The position numbers and the translations under genes were made by a program. This document shows, one piece after another, positions 6,080 to 6,578 of a DNA stretch of 6,578 nucleotides. Each line of letters begins with the position of its first letter. The stretch's first letter is position 1. The notes under the pieces are model-generated. The model saw only the letters and a list, made by a program, of their open reading frames with translations. It was not told the DNA's origin and searched no databases. Source of the stretch: Candidatus Levybacteria bacterium RIFCSPLOWO2_01_FULL_39_10 (lineage in GTDB: Bacteria > Patescibacteriota > Microgenomatia > Levybacterales > UBA12049); the NCBI GenBank assembly GCA_001782515.1, contig MFOV01000013.1:17597-24174 (forward strand), written 5' to 3'.

Positions 6080-6505
6080 ATGAAGTTTAAAAATACAAAA
6101 AACAAAAAAACATATAAAAAGGCAAAAGCCGCCAAGGCAAAAAAATTCCCGAGTAATTACCTAAATTTTCCCGAAGGGTTGAGAAAGGAAGAGCTTCTGT
6201 TTGTTTTAGGCATTCTTACCATATTCACCGCGATTCTTATAATAAGTGCAGATATTTATACAACAATTAAAGATCAGAAAAGAGTGACTAATGAAAAGGT
6301 AAGAATTTTAAACGAAATTAGTTTTTGGGAAAATGAAGTAAAAGAAAAACCTAACTTCAGAGACGCGTATTTTAATTTGGCGCTTTTAAATTATGAGATA
6401 AGAAAATTTGATGAGGCAAGAGTCTATCTTAATAAGGTTTTCAGTCTTGATCCTGATTTTGAAGAGGGAAGGCGTCTTGAGGAAATAATAGAAAGCGGTA
6501 AGTAA
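6080..6505 (+). CDS. Small membrane-anchored protein with one TPR unit
   Basis: Protein of 141 residues with unknown specific function. The N-terminus (1-22) is very lysine-rich and probably cytoplasmic. A single membrane helix spans about 39-61 (LLFVLGILTIFTAILIISAD). A short charged helix follows (62-90), then a tetratricopeptide unit at about 92-125 (NFRDAYFNLALLNYEIRKF onward, ending FSLDPDFEEG) with the usual W/L-G/A-Y-A-F-A-P spacing pattern and a capping helix. TPRs bind partner proteins, so an assembly or scaffold role at the membrane is plausible but unproven. By the positive-inside rule the TPR would face outward. The start is the first ATG of the frame after the valS palindrome; no Shine-Dalgarno sequence precedes it. 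The N-terminal lysine stretch supports this start, but a later start before the membrane helix cannot be excluded. Confidence 0.75.
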   Translation: MKFKNTKNKKTYKKAKAAKAKKFPSNYLNFPEGLRKEELLFVLGILTIFTAILIISADIYTTIKDQKRVTNEKVRILNEISFWENEVKEKPNFRDAYFNLALLNYEIRKFDEARVYLNKVFSLDPDFEEGRRLEEIIESGK

Positions 6506-6506
6506 C

Positions 6507-6578
6507 TTATTCTTTTGGTTTTTCCTCACTTTTTCCTTCAGCTGGAGTTTCCGAAGGTACCTCACCGGCTTGAGGCGC
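6507..6578 (-). CDS. C-terminal tail of a convergent gene (partial)
   Basis: On the minus strand the frame entering from the right edge reads APQAGEVPSETPAEGKSEEK and then PKE before a TAA whose complement is at 6507-6509. A Pro/Glu/Ala/Lys-rich, disordered end of this kind is common on bacterial ribosomal and other nucleic-acid-binding proteins, but 23 residues do not identify a family. The gene would converge on the TPR gene with one base between stop codons. One other minus frame is also open over these bases, so the call rests on the composition of the peptide and the stop position. Confidence 0.5.
   Translation of the reverse strand, partial: APQAGEVPSETPAEGKSEEKPKE

Overview
This AT-rich, densely coded window reads like part of a Patescibacteria (CPR) genome, most likely of the Microgenomates type. 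The pointers are a large DUF4012 membrane protein, a short valyl-tRNA synthetase without its usual C-terminal arm, very short intergenic gaps, and low-complexity 7- and 8-base repeats both between and inside genes. The lineage is inferred from gene content and style, not from a marker gene.

Layout, left to right. Positions 2-2596 (+) hold the 3' part of a gene for a degenerate NAD-epimerase-like domain, one membrane helix and a DUF4012 domain; its true start lies before the window. A short repeat-like gap (2597-2681) follows. Positions 2682-3638 (+) encode a TerC-related DUF475 polytopic membrane protein. Next is a 141-base leader with two perfect hairpins, a strong Shine-Dalgarno sequence far from the next start codon, and a pairing that could close that distance. 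Positions 3780-5957 (+) encode valyl-tRNA synthetase (valS). A 115-base imperfect palindrome nearly fills the gap after it. Positions 6080-6505 (+) encode a small membrane-anchored protein with one TPR. The last 72 bases appear to be the 3' end of a convergent minus-strand gene with a Pro/Glu/Lys-rich tail.

The genes do not form an obvious pathway. DUF4012, DUF475 and the TPR protein are envelope proteins; valS is a housekeeping translation gene. All four main genes share a strand, but spacers of 85, 141 and 122 bases rule out tight translational coupling, and valS has its own structured leader.

The most interesting signals are non-coding. (1) In the valS leader, a 60-base folded element could bring a Shine-Dalgarno sequence 66 bases upstream to within 6 bases of the AUG; a four-codon GTG ORF in the same place would disrupt that fold when translated. 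(2) Two blocks of short tandem repeats sit in frame inside the essential valS gene and add about 18 and 27 residues. (3) A long imperfect palindrome shares sequence words with the other repeat-like gap, suggesting a family of intergenic repeats. No CRISPR array, insertion sequence, tRNA or rRNA gene is visible.
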